Virus record (IMG/VR): IMGVR_UViG_3300037141_000243
Location: 1 to 64,000 of that record
Length of the DNA: 64,000 bases
DNA from: a virus
Reading direction: 5' to 3' (one strand)
Both the position numbers and the translations under genes were made by a program. Shown here one piece after another: positions 26,230-34,135 of the stretch. Position 1 is the first letter of the stretch. Each line of letters starts with the position of its first letter. Under the pieces are notes generated by a model, which saw only the letters and a list, made by a program, of their open reading frames with translations, was not told the origin of the DNA and did not search any database.

Positions 26230-26801
26230 TTGCCGGTAGGCAATCCGCCCTTGACGATGATCTTCAACGGCTTGTCAGGATCGAAGCCGGTCTCGCTGCG
26301 GTCTTTCCAGTTCTCAGGGTCACGATTGGTAAGCCAGAACTTGATCTGATTGTCCGAAGGAGGCACGTGTTCCATTGTGGGCACACGCACGACTCGCTTG
26401 CCGACGACCACGATCTTCTCGCTCGGATAGCTGTACCCTGTCGCCTTTGCATAGCCGGCACGGACGACACGCTCGTCCGCAGCGTCCTTACCTCTACGAC
26501 ACGCATTAAAGAACTCTTGATGTCTTGTACCCCAATTCCAAATGGTAACCACTGTTACCCCAAAGAATTCAGCCAGCTCAGCGTCCGTCGCCCCCATTTC
26601 GCACAGCTTCTTCGCCATTGTGCAGAAGGCCGGATCATAGGTGCTGGGTTGGCCCCCGTTCTTTTGGATGTCCTGGGCTACGCGCTGCACGTCTTTGGCG
26701 TGTTTGCGGCGCTGCTTCTTCGATCCCTTGACGTTGGCTGGGTAGGTACGCTTTTTCTTCCCCTTCTTCGAGGCTTTGCGTACGACCTTGGCTTTCGGCA
26801 T
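26226..26801 (-). CDS. terS: Small terminase subunit (DNA recognition)
   Basis: 191 residues. Very basic N-terminus (about 40 residues with KKGKKKRTYP), then an HTH, LCEMGATDAELAEFFGVTVVTIWNW, and EFFNACRRGKDAADERVVRAGYAKATGY, ending PPSDNQIKFWLTNRDPENW, a hallmark of many phage small terminases. It recognises the packaging site and activates the large subunit encoded two genes downstream. Confidence 0.8.
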   Translation of the reverse strand: MPKAKVVRKASKKGKKKRTYPANVKGSKKQRRKHAKDVQRVAQDIQKNGGQPSTYDPAFCTMAKKLCEMGATDAELAEFFGVTVVTIWNWGTRHQEFFNACRRGKDAADERVVRAGYAKATGYSYPSEKIVVVGKRVVRVPTMEHVPPSDNQIKFWLTNRDPENWKDRSETGFDPDKPLKIIVKGGLPTGK

Positions 26802-26802
26802 C

Positions 26803-27135
26803 TTATCTGCCGGCCATCAGCTGTTGTTTGGTAAGGCTGGGAATGCAATTGGGTGGGGGGCATTGCCTGTGCGGGACAGGGCCGTAGAATGATTCGTCCT
26901 GGTATTTAAGCGATTCCCTTGGCTTAGTGTGCTTGACAACGCGCTCAGGCTTGAATCGGTTATACCCGGCGGTATCGCCGTATTCAGAGCGAAACAAACT
27001 GTAATACTTTTGCGCGATCCTTTCGCTGCAATGTACCAAACCTGCGGCAAAGCTGGGGCGCATACCCTTACGCCACACATCCAGAAGGATGTTCAATTCT
27101 TCCTCATTTAGGTGCTGTGCGCGAGTGCGGGTCAT
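26803..27135 (-). CDS. Small putative DNA-binding protein
   Basis: 110 residues, start overlaps the GcrA-like stop as ATGA. N-terminal helix pair NEEELNILLDVWRKGMRPSFAAGLVHCSERIAQKYYSLF looks HTH-like. The C-terminus KHTKPRESLKYQDESF and PPNCIPSLTKQQLMAGR ends like that of the HTH protein at 23820-24290 (LTPQELMSGR), suggesting a shared C-terminal tag. Function unknown. Confidence 0.5.
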   Translation of the reverse strand: MTRTRAQHLNEEELNILLDVWRKGMRPSFAAGLVHCSERIAQKYYSLFRSEYGDTAGYNRFKPERVVKHTKPRESLKYQDESFYGPVPHRQCPPPNCIPSLTKQQLMAGR

Positions 27136-27596
27136 GCTGCCTTCTGTTGTCTGTTGTAGATTGTGTTGTCTTTATGCCACTGACACCAGCGGTCGTGGTA
27201 ATCGCCTGTTGGATGCCCACACATTTGAAATCCCTTCGCAGGATCATCGTGGGTATATTGACAATGTCCTGGGGCAGGGAAATCATTCTGTGGGCCTACA
27301 AAAGTAGGCTCGTGGATGATGGAGATTATGGTGGGGGGTGGGGGTATCGGGGTGGTTTTGACACGCTGGATACGACAGCTTAAATCGCGGTTGTTGGTTG
27401 TTCTTAGCCTAGCCCATTCTTGGCCGGCTGCCCTGGCCCGGCTTACAATACCAACAACAACCTGTCGCGTTATGCTTGGGTAATTGTGTATCATCTTACT
27501 CGCAATGACCTGGGCGCTGTCGCCCTTAATCCATAGCTGCTGAATAAAACGCTTACCCGCGTCGTCGACACACGATTTTAGCCCGAAGTGTATCAT
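27132..27596 (-). CDS. GcrA-like cell-cycle regulator
   Basis: 154 residues. The N-terminal helix-turn-helix FIQQLWIKGDSAQVIASKM, followed by SITRQVVVGIVSRARAAG, matches GcrA (LWxxGxSAxxIA, then TRNAVIGKVHRLGL). The C-terminus has the GcrA zinc-like cluster: C-QYTHDDP, QMCGHP, DRWCQWHKD. GcrA in alphaproteobacteria binds sigma70 and activates promoters carrying GANTC sites methylated by CcrM. A phage copy may redirect or mimic this switch. Start ATG 27596 with AAGGGG upstream; it heads the packaging operon. Confidence 0.75.
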   Translation of the reverse strand: MIHFGLKSCVDDAGKRFIQQLWIKGDSAQVIASKMIHNYPSITRQVVVGIVSRARAAGQEWARLRTTNNRDLSCRIQRVKTTPIPPPPTIISIIHEPTFVGPQNDFPAPGHCQYTHDDPAKGFQMCGHPTGDYHDRWCQWHKDNTIYNRQQKAA

Positions 27597-27924
27597 TATT
27601 TCCCAACCCCTTAAGAATGATGTGCGGGACTCTCCCCGCTTGTCATGGTTGCGCTACCATTTGCGACTAGGGCGCTACCCTAATATTGCTCGGTCTGTTA
27701 CGTCTCCAGCCCCCTAATCGGGGCAAGGGTATCAGGCGCTACCGCTGCTCGGAATACGGAGTATTCCATCCACGCAACTACAATCAGATCATGGAAAGCG
27801 GGTCAATTCTGACAGCCTTCTGTCAAACGTAACAGTGAAAGGATCATTACCCCTAGCTCGGGCGATGAAGGGCTTGGGACACACATTCCTTTGATAAAGG
27901 TAATGATCCCATCACTGCTGCGTT
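27597..27924. other. Intergenic region rich in hairpins, no gene
   Basis: 328 bases without a credible frame. Visible inverted repeats: ATGGT/ACCAT, TAGGG/CCCTA, CCCC/GGGG (27711-27723), GGAATAC/GTATTCC (27751-27767), TGACAG/CTGTCA (27810-27825), CCTTT/AAAGG (27888-27900), and a long-range GGATCATTACC/GGTAATGATCC pair (27841-27851 with 27899-27909). GCGCTACC occurs three times (27651, 27672, 27736). It lies between an HNH gene and the GcrA-like gene and could be a leader or a non-coding RNA. No tRNA cloverleaf fits. Confidence 0.55.
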
Positions 27925-28371
27925 TCAATAATAACATACGGGCCGGGTCTTCAGCCAATACCCATCCGCCAAGGCCGCCAAGTCTATTTCAGACAATGGC
28001 GGAGCTTTACCGTATTTCCTGGCGTGTGCTCGTTGTAGATTCAACAACTTGGAAATGACTTCCAGGTGCCAAGGCTGAATACAATTTCGTTTGTAACAAA
28101 GATGATCAGGTTCGTGATCTTTTTGTATCGGACCATAATGATGGTGGGCAACCCATCTATGCCCACCCCAAAACTTACGCGTCTTGCGTGGGCCTATGCT
28201 CCAAACCACGTAACCATATTGGTCCCTGGCCCCCTGCCAAAGCCAACAGGGGCCGTCCAGCTTGGGGTCGGGGCTTTCCTCGACCCTGATCTTGGGAAGC
28301 CACGAGGCCCGGAAATAGGGCATCAGGGCTAGGTCTGGACCGCCCCAGCGCCAATCCAAAGCGGGATCCAT
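27925..28371 (-). CDS. HNH endonuclease 1
   Basis: 148 residues from the ATG at 28371 (AGAGG upstream); an in-frame start 22 codons earlier lacks support. CWLWQGARDQYGYV then GGHRWVAHHHYGPIQ, EPDHLCYKRNCIQPWHLEVISKL and NLQRAHA form the HNH_3-type zinc-containing fold common in phages, with His and Asn of the catalytic core. It is free-standing between a structured intergenic region and the MazG-like gene; probably a mobile homing nuclease. Confidence 0.8.
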   Translation of the reverse strand: MDPALDWRWGGPDLALMPYFRASWLPKIRVEESPDPKLDGPCWLWQGARDQYGYVVWSIGPRKTRKFWGGHRWVAHHHYGPIQKDHEPDHLCYKRNCIQPWHLEVISKLLNLQRAHARKYGKAPPLSEIDLAALADGYWLKTRPVCYY

Positions 28372-28481
28372 GGTGGCCTCTTTAGCTAAAGGCTTGAAAT
28401 AAGGGGTGTTTTGGGCGTGGTGGGGGTAACTGAGCAATACGCATAACTAGCTTTTTATTTCCCCGCAACACCTTTTTATAC

Positions 28482-28508
28482 CCAGGCCAGCTCGCTACCC
28501 TTTTTGGT
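28482..28508. repeat. 27-bp direct repeat, copy 1
   Basis: CCAGGCCAGCTCGCTACC plus CTTTTTGGT. It matches 28821-28847 with one mismatch in 27. The two copies bracket the MazG-like gene. Copy 1 spans the end of that gene; copy 2 encodes the last residues of the SbcC-like protein. Confidence 0.85.
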
Positions 28509-28818
28509 CTTTAAGGTAATCTGTAATCATTTGATGCCATTCCCGCTTCATCTTAACCTTACGATTTATCCGTTCATCCATGCGGTCGCTGTCAAGGCCA
28601 AAGCGTTCAACCACCAATTCCATCATCGCGAGAACATCAGCAAGTTCATCCTCCAACCATTCCTTGTTGGACTTTCGAGTGACCGGTTCACTTTCGGCAA
28701 TGCCCTGAATGATGCAACGCGACACCGCTGCGCCACATTCGTTCAATTCCTCACCCAGCTTCCCCAGATGGGCAAGGTCGACCAGATTTGTCGTGGGTAT
28801 CCACAGGCTTGGTTTCAC
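28495..28818 (-). CDS. MazG-like nucleotide pyrophosphohydrolase 1
   Basis: 107 residues. GKLGEELNECGAAVSR and WLEDELADVLAMMELVVERF supply the E-E-x2-E and E-x3-D acidic pairs of the all-alpha NTP pyrophosphatase fold (MazG/dUTPase-2). These enzymes hydrolyse (d)NTPs or ppGpp and in phages may clean up or signal nucleotide pools. The gene is bracketed by a 27-bp direct repeat and overlaps the SbcC stop by four bases, as if inserted as a cassette. Confidence 0.72.
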   Translation of the reverse strand: MKPSLWIPTTNLVDLAHLGKLGEELNECGAAVSRCIIQGIAESEPVTRKSNKEWLEDELADVLAMMELVVERFGLDSDRMDERINRKVKMKREWHQMITDYLKDQKG

Positions 28819-30662
28819 ATCCAGGCCAGCTCGCTACCTTTTTTGGTTTTTGTAATCAACATGGTCCCGTCAAACGATCCTTTGTCTAACGAATGGTGGT
28901 CTACAAAGAAAATTGCCCGGCCTAATTCCAAAGCCCTATCGCGTAAGTGATCGAGAAGATCATCAACCCCGACAGCAGACAAACCTCGAGTCGGTTCATC
29001 AAGCACCTCCATGCTGGGTGAAACACCGGCCCGCGCCAATAGTACTTCTGATAAAGCAAACGATGTTGCAAGCTGCCAGCGTTGTGACTCACCACCAGAA
29101 TAGGACTCAAATCTGATTGGCTCATCCTGTCCCGGTGGGTACAGCATAACCGTAAAGCCTGCTGATACTTTCCCGCTTGCTGTTTCCCTTTCGGTTTCGA
29201 AGCGAATACCCCAGTCCTCTAACCCCAGCATAGACGCGTGCCGGGATGCGCTCATTTCCAATTCAACCAAAGTCTCATCAATGATAGACAGGCGCAGCTC
29301 TCTAAAGCCGTCTACCCAATACTTAGCTTGTTCCTGCAAGCCTTTTTGTTCGTCCAGCGCCTTGACCGCCTTGGCCTGTTGTTCCTTTACTTTATCCCGA
29401 CGTGCGCGCTGGTTGATCAACAACTCGCGGTGATGATTTACCGTGGCCTTTTCCCGCTTCAGATTGCTCATGGCGGCCTTAAGGGCTTCGCCGGCAATAC
29501 CTGATTCGCGTATTCCCCTAATCCACACCTCGTGTTCGTTTTCATACGCCCTCTGCCTTACCTTAAAGGCGTCATCTGCACGCTGTAATGTCTTTTGCAG
29601 GGCGTCGATGTCTCCAGCTATCTTAGCCGCTTCGCCCTTTTGCTTGGCAATCAGATCGTCCAGCGTCTTCGCCTTGGCCTCAATTCCGTCTGTTTGTTTA
29701 GCGGCTTCCTTGCTGCTGATCTCTTGCCCGCATTCCTTACACATCTTCTTGGGCTTTTTGGCCTGCTCATCAATCCAGTCCAATTCGTCCTGCAAGAGAT
29801 TACGCTTTTCCTTGTTGGACGAAATATCGCGAGCCAGAACCGCCGCGTTCCTTTGGCGGGTATTAATATCATTATGGATTTTGTCCGACGCATCGTTGAT
29901 CGGGGCCACAGGTTTATCGACGGTCAATACACCTCTGACCGCTTTCTCGGCAGCGGCTAAAGCCTTGGTCAGCTTTTCGACATTGGCTTGTTTGGTCTCG
30001 TCAAATTCATCGGCGGCTTTAATTGTATTGCTGATGTCATCACGCAAGGAATCCAGCAAGGCTGCACTGGCGGCTTGATCCTTTTCGATCTCACGTATCT
30101 GGGCTTCGGCGTTGGTGGTCGCTGCCTTGGCCTGATCAACCGCTTTAAGCCAAACGTCCAACGACAGGGCTTCGGTAAACATCTGCGATTGTTGCTCGGG
30201 GCGCAGGTCCAGGAACATGGTGCCGAATTGTCCTAGCACGATTGTCCTGCGGAACATTTCCTCCGTCATACCAATCAGCTTGGGGATTTCCTCTTGCGCT
30301 ATTTCCTTGCCATCCGTTGACCCGGCATAAACCACGATACTGTTGGGGTTGCGGGTTCGATCAATGATATAATTTTCCTCACCACGTTCAAACTCAAGGC
30401 TGACTTTCGTCTTGCCTTTACCAACCCAAGGCTTGATCGAATCGGCGGGACGGTTGTCACGGCCCGTTTTCCCAAACAATACCCAAATAAGCGCATCAAA
30501 GATTGTGCTTTTACCAACACCGTTACTCCCTAATTCAGGCTCGACCAAATTACGGCCCTGGATGAAATATAACCCAGGATCACGGTCCAGCTTTACCTCG
30601 TGCGATCCTGAAAACGTCTTAAAGTTCTCCAGCGTCAGGGAAAGGAAGCGTAAGTCACTCAT
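28815..30662 (-). CDS. SbcC/Rad50-like recombination nuclease subunit (T4 gp46 type)
   Basis: 615 residues from the ATG at 30662, which overlaps the upstream stop (ATGA). Walker A GSNGVGKST at about 45-53, long coiled coils either side of a zinc hook CKECGQE in the middle, ABC signature YSGGESQRWQLATSFAL, and Walker B/D-loop MEVLDEPTRGLSAVG near the C-terminus. With the SbcD-like nuclease three genes upstream it forms the SbcCD / gp46-gp47 complex that resects ends for recombination-dependent replication. Confidence 0.88.
   Translation of the reverse strand: MSDLRFLSLTLENFKTFSGSHEVKLDRDPGLYFIQGRNLVEPELGSNGVGKSTIFDALIWVLFGKTGRDNRPADSIKPWVGKGKTKVSLEFERGEENYIIDRTRNPNSIVVYAGSTDGKEIAQEEIPKLIGMTEEMFRRTIVLGQFGTMFLDLRPEQQSQMFTEALSLDVWLKAVDQAKAATTNAEAQIREIEKDQAASAALLDSLRDDISNTIKAADEFDETKQANVEKLTKALAAAEKAVRGVLTVDKPVAPINDASDKIHNDINTRQRNAAVLARDISSNKEKRNLLQDELDWIDEQAKKPKKMCKECGQEISSKEAAKQTDGIEAKAKTLDDLIAKQKGEAAKIAGDIDALQKTLQRADDAFKVRQRAYENEHEVWIRGIRESGIAGEALKAAMSNLKREKATVNHHRELLINQRARRDKVKEQQAKAVKALDEQKGLQEQAKYWVDGFRELRLSIIDETLVELEMSASRHASMLGLEDWGIRFETERETASGKVSAGFTVMLYPPGQDEPIRFESYSGGESQRWQLATSFALSEVLLARAGVSPSMEVLDEPTRGLSAVGVDDLLDHLRDRALELGRAIFFVDHHSLDKGSFDGTMLITKTKKGSELAWM
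28821..28847. repeat. 27-bp direct repeat, copy 2
   Basis: CCAGGCCAGCTCGCTACC plus TTTTTTGGT, one mismatch to 28482-28508. On the minus strand it encodes the C-terminal KKGSELAW of the SbcC-like protein. Confidence 0.85.
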
Positions 30663-31063
30663 TTCGGTTGCTCTTCTAAAAGCGAACGGACTAAAGCAAG
30701 ACACAGGGCAAGAGCCGGATTATATGCAACGGCATCCCGTGCTATTTTTCCATGCGTACCAACAACCGCCTGATAGACACGCACCCGAGTTCTAAATGAA
30801 TTGTACATTGTAGGAGTTGCCAAAGACCAATAAACACCCGGCAGCAAGCGATCAACCAAAGCCACGGCAGCATCAAGCGATGACGTCATATGTGGGGCTT
30901 CCGTAGACCAAACCTTATCTCCAGTTTTCCAGGCCACCAAATGGGGGTATTCATCAATCGGGGTTTTCTCTTTGTAGCCGAGAATTGTTAGCTTTTCGTC
31001 CAGAGCACGATTCGGGACAATCTCTTTGGAAAGACGGTATTCTAAATCTACAAGGTCAGCCAT
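30659..31063 (-). CDS. Phage ABA-sandwich-like protein
   Basis: 134 residues from the ATG at 31063. The C-terminus SLDAAVALVDRLLPG, YWSLATP, HGKIARDAVAYNPALALCLALVRSLLEE resembles the phage ABA sandwich domain (an N-terminal DAA helix, then A-x(n)-NPALALC). Such proteins are common and functionally uncharacterised. Located between gp46- and gp47-like genes with overlaps on both sides. Confidence 0.6.
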   Translation of the reverse strand: MADLVDLEYRLSKEIVPNRALDEKLTILGYKEKTPIDEYPHLVAWKTGDKVWSTEAPHMTSSLDAAVALVDRLLPGVYWSLATPTMYNSFRTRVRVYQAVVGTHGKIARDAVAYNPALALCLALVRSLLEEQPK

Positions 31064-31259
31064 CAATTGACTCCAGACCTCGAAGCAGCCCGGCGATGAA
31101 TTCGTCACCCTTCATCTTGGGATCGTTAACAAATTCATAACGCACGATAGCAATTATCTTTTCCTTTGGATCATTCAGTGGATCATCCAGGGCCACGTCA
31201 AAATTAACCTCTTTCAAGTAGACTGTATGGCCGCTCTTTGTGATAACGGTATAATTCAT
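31056..31259 (-). CDS. Small hypothetical protein within the SbcCD operon
   Basis: 67 residues, beta-strand N-terminus (YTVITKSGHTVYLKEVNF), acidic turn DDPLNDPKEK, and a C-terminal helix. Overlaps both neighbours, so it is part of the operon. No family recognised. Confidence 0.5.
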   Translation of the reverse strand: MNYTVITKSGHTVYLKEVNFDVALDDPLNDPKEKIIAIVRYEFVNDPKMKGDEFIAGLLRGLESIDG

Positions 31260-32272
31260 CGACTGGCCGCCTTGAGGAAGCTTTCCCCGGCCTTTAGGAG
31301 CGGCCCGTCCAGGCCCTTTGCCCCGGCGAAGGCCGCTAGGGCATCCATCGGCCCGGAAGCCCCTGTGACGGCCCCTGTGCGGCCCTTGGCGGGCTTTTTG
31401 GGCTCAGGCAGGGCCAATAACTCTGGTCCCGTGAGTTCCAACCCCATTTCAGCCGCTTCCGCAATAATGTTGCGCTTGATCGCGGGCCACTCGGCATATG
31501 CGGTTCTGGGCATATGTACCCGAACCTTGACCTGATCGCCAGCTTTCAGGATTTCCCACGCAGCCGAATCGGCCAACGGTTCTGTGCCTTGTAAATCCAC
31601 GGTCAGCTTATTCTTGGTCGGGAAATGTAAATCCTTGGTCGTCCCATCATCGCGGATCAGGAGCACGCGGGGGGTGTGGGATTCGCCAAAGCGTACTTTA
31701 TATGGGCTTCCTACGTATACGATTTGCTTAGTAAGCCGCTGGGCCTTGTGGATGTCGCCGCTGTAGATTTGAGCCTTGGTCTTACCAAAGACTGACGGCG
31801 GGATTCCGGTCAGGGCGTGGTCATTCATCTCGCTGATCGCCCCATCGAAAGTTTGATGACAAAATATGTATTCCGCTTTATTAAAGTCCAGCCCCTTCCA
31901 ATCGGTTTGATAGTCGCGGGTGTTGGGAAGCAGCCATGTCCTAATGTCCTGCAAATAGGTTGGCTCTTTGATAAAAGCCAAATTCTTTTCGCCATCCATG
32001 AACCCGAAAAATGGGGTTGCGGGATCGATGTAATCATGATTGCCACGAATGATTATTACCTCACAGGCCCTAGCAAGGTCACGCAAACCATCGACCAGCC
32101 TGTTGGTGAGGTCCGCACTGTGACAATTTTTCGCATCCGTCAAATCCCCACCAAGTATAATCGTAGCGACGTTTTGCTTACGGGCCTGTTCCTTTAGCCA
32201 CGGCAACAGCGCCCATCGATGCTCGTCCCTGGGTAAATCTGTAAAGTGTAAGTCCGCCGTAAACAGGATCAC
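31256..32272 (-). CDS. SbcD/Mre11-like nuclease subunit (T4 gp47 type)
   Basis: 338 residues. Metallophosphoesterase motifs in order: FTADLHF (D-x-H), IILGGDLTD, IIIRGNHDY (GNHD), FCHQTFDG, and YSGDIHKAQ (G-D-x-H). These five bind two metal ions in Mre11-type nucleases. The C-terminal 60 residues are Ala/Pro/Gly-rich. Partner of the SbcC-like protein; start overlaps the upstream stop by four bases. Confidence 0.88.
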   Translation of the reverse strand: MILFTADLHFTDLPRDEHRWALLPWLKEQARKQNVATIILGGDLTDAKNCHSADLTNRLVDGLRDLARACEVIIIRGNHDYIDPATPFFGFMDGEKNLAFIKEPTYLQDIRTWLLPNTRDYQTDWKGLDFNKAEYIFCHQTFDGAISEMNDHALTGIPPSVFGKTKAQIYSGDIHKAQRLTKQIVYVGSPYKVRFGESHTPRVLLIRDDGTTKDLHFPTKNKLTVDLQGTEPLADSAAWEILKAGDQVKVRVHMPRTAYAEWPAIKRNIIAEAAEMGLELTGPELLALPEPKKPAKGRTGAVTGASGPMDALAAFAGAKGLDGPLLKAGESFLKAASR

Positions 32273-32595
32273 TTCAGCCCACTCCCCGGCGTGGGCTCGT
32301 CCTCGTTTGCCGGCGGCTTTTCGCTGTCCGATTTCATGCTGCGGATATTGCGCTCGATCACAGACGAGCAGGCCACATTGAGGCTGTATTCGTGGTCGGG
32401 GATTTCACCCTTTGCCATTTTCTCAAAGACAAAGGCCCGCCAATCAACACAGGCGCGAGCGGATGCTTCCAGGGCGTCGTCCTGGATAAATTGTAGCTTT
32501 TCAGCAAGGTAATTTATTTCCTCATCGTCATACCCTTCAGGGCCAATCCTTTCAAGGATTTCCCTAGCAAAGTCTTCCAGCTTTGGGTTTGTCAT
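32269..32595 (-). CDS. Hypothetical acidic helical protein
   Basis: 108 residues with YDDEEINYLAEKLQFIQDDALEASARACVDW and a Pro/Glu-rich tail. Overlaps both neighbours (SbcD-like and nuclease). It may be a small accessory subunit of recombination proteins. Not recognised. Confidence 0.5.
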   Translation of the reverse strand: MTNPKLEDFAREILERIGPEGYDDEEINYLAEKLQFIQDDALEASARACVDWRAFVFEKMAKGEIPDHEYSLNVACSSVIERNIRSMKSDSEKPPANEDEPTPGSGLK

Positions 32596-33110
32596 TGGGG
32601 CGGGTCCAACTTTAGCAATTCTTCAAACAACATCATACACACCGATTCATCATTACTAAAAGCATACAAATCAGCTTGAGGACGCCAACGATCACCCAAC
32701 CACATTTCCTCGTAATACATAAACACCACGACCGGGCAATTGTTCTGTTTGGCGATCAGCAGGGGGCGTTTGCCGGCCTTGGCAGCATCACGGCTGACCT
32801 GCTTCCAGTATTCCACCAGCGGGCCTTTGCCTTTCATCAAGGCAGCTTGCAGGTTGAGGTCCTTTACGAATTTGCATTCAATCGAAAAGTAATTGACCAA
32901 CGCGTGGCCCTCGGGGGCGACGGCAGATATATCACCGGATTGCGATTGGGTCTTTTTGCCCTTGGCGTGGCGAACCGTGGCCCGGCCCCCCGACATTGCG
33001 CTACGCCAGAACGCACAATCACTTTTCCCGTCGGTAACCCACAAGGATAGCTTTTCACAAACTAGCCTCTCAAACGCAGCGCCTTTTTGCTTCCCTCCGC
33101 CGGCGCGCAT
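32592..33110 (-). CDS. PD-(D/E)XK-type nuclease (resolvase-like)
   Basis: 172 residues. GAAFERLVCEKLSLW at the N-terminus supplies the first Glu, then SQSGDISAVAPEG (Asp) and YFSIECKFVKDL (E-C-K), the ordered E...D...ExK set of PD-(D/E)XK nucleases such as archaeal-type Holliday junction resolvases or phage recombination nucleases. It is directly downstream of UvsX, overlapping as TAATG, which favours junction or branch processing. Confidence 0.68.
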   Translation of the reverse strand: MRAGGGKQKGAAFERLVCEKLSLWVTDGKSDCAFWRSAMSGGRATVRHAKGKKTQSQSGDISAVAPEGHALVNYFSIECKFVKDLNLQAALMKGKGPLVEYWKQVSRDAAKAGKRPLLIAKQNNCPVVVFMYYEEMWLGDRWRPQADLYAFSNDESVCMMLFEELLKLDPPQ

Positions 33111-34135
33111 TATGTATACTTACGGCGACGTGGGAGGAAACTTGTTTCAATATCATTCCAGGCTTTCGCCACCACCTGATCCAGCTCGTCACTGCGTTTG
33201 CGGTATTCCACGTCATCCCAGTCAACGGAGTCATCAATCAGTTGCTCGGCAGCAGCAATCGACAGGCCCATATCCTTTGTACGCTTGGCCTCGATCAACC
33301 ACTCCATGCCGGCAGCAAAGCTATCGACACCAAAGCCAAAGGCCAGCGTAAACTGACACGACCGCAGCGCCACGCTGATTTTGTTCTTGGTGCATTTGGC
33401 CTTGATTAAAATCCCGGTCGTCCGCTTCTGCCCGTTGATGGTCTGGTTGATGCTTTTCAAATGGGCCAGCTTTACAACTTGAGAAGCGTAGAAATCCAAC
33501 GCCCGACCACCCGACCTTGTAGTCTTGTCACCAAACATCGCGCCAATGTTGTCGCGGATTTGGGAAATGATGATGACCGCCATATCGGTTTTGTTGATCT
33601 TGCGGATCAGCCGGCGGAATAGCTGACTCATCTGCTTGGCCTTATTGCCGCCATAGGACGGGGCATCAATCTTGCGGGCCAGCTCAGCGCGGTCAGAAAG
33701 CGCGTCAAGGCTATCCAGGATATACAACCCCGGCTGGCCCGGCTTGGCCTTGTCGAGGATGGAATCCAGGTCCTCGTAAAAGTCCTCAACCGAATCAAAG
33801 TTTACATCATCATCAAGGAAGCTGATTTGGCTGACCGGCATCCCCAGGGCTTTGGCATAGCTTTTGTCGAACGCGGACTCAGCCTCGCGGTAATAGATTT
33901 TGCCCTTGGGGTATTGTTTTAGGAAATTGGCGCACGCTTCAATCGCCAGCAGCGTCTTACCGGTTGACTTGTCACCGATGATATTGGTCAAGCGGCCAAG
34001 CACGTAGCCCCCGTTGCGACGCCCAGATATTACAAGATTCAGGAGCGTGCAGCCGGTGCTGATAAACTTCAGATCGGAGGGTGGGTCATAGTAAACCCCA
34101 CCCTCCTTCTTATCCAGCTTTAAGCGGGGAGCCAC
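33110..34135 (-). CDS. uvsX: RecA/UvsX-like recombinase
   Basis: 341 residues. Walker A GDKSTGKT at 54-61, catalytic Glu in YREAESAFDK, Walker B GLYILDSLDALSD, and AVIIISQIRDNIGAMFG with TRSGGRALDFYASQVV (L2 and the DNA-binding segment). It promotes strand exchange during recombination-dependent replication. It follows the ssDNA-binding protein gene by one base, as UvsX and gp32 cooperate in T4. Confidence 0.9.
   Translation of the reverse strand: MAPRLKLDKKEGGVYYDPPSDLKFISTGCTLLNLVISGRRNGGYVLGRLTNIIGDKSTGKTLLAIEACANFLKQYPKGKIYYREAESAFDKSYAKALGMPVSQISFLDDDVNFDSVEDFYEDLDSILDKAKPGQPGLYILDSLDALSDRAELARKIDAPSYGGNKAKQMSQLFRRLIRKINKTDMAVIIISQIRDNIGAMFGDKTTRSGGRALDFYASQVVKLAHLKSINQTINGQKRTTGILIKAKCTKNKISVALRSCQFTLAFGFGVDSFAAGMEWLIEAKRTKDMGLSIAAAEQLIDDSVDWDDVEYRKRSDELDQVVAKAWNDIETSFLPRRRKYT

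Noticed and set aside
27640-27760. tRNA-like GGTAGCGC motifs resembling D-arms
   Set aside because: No acceptor or anticodon stems pair in a cloverleaf and no GGTTCRA T-loop follows; kept only as repeats and hairpins.
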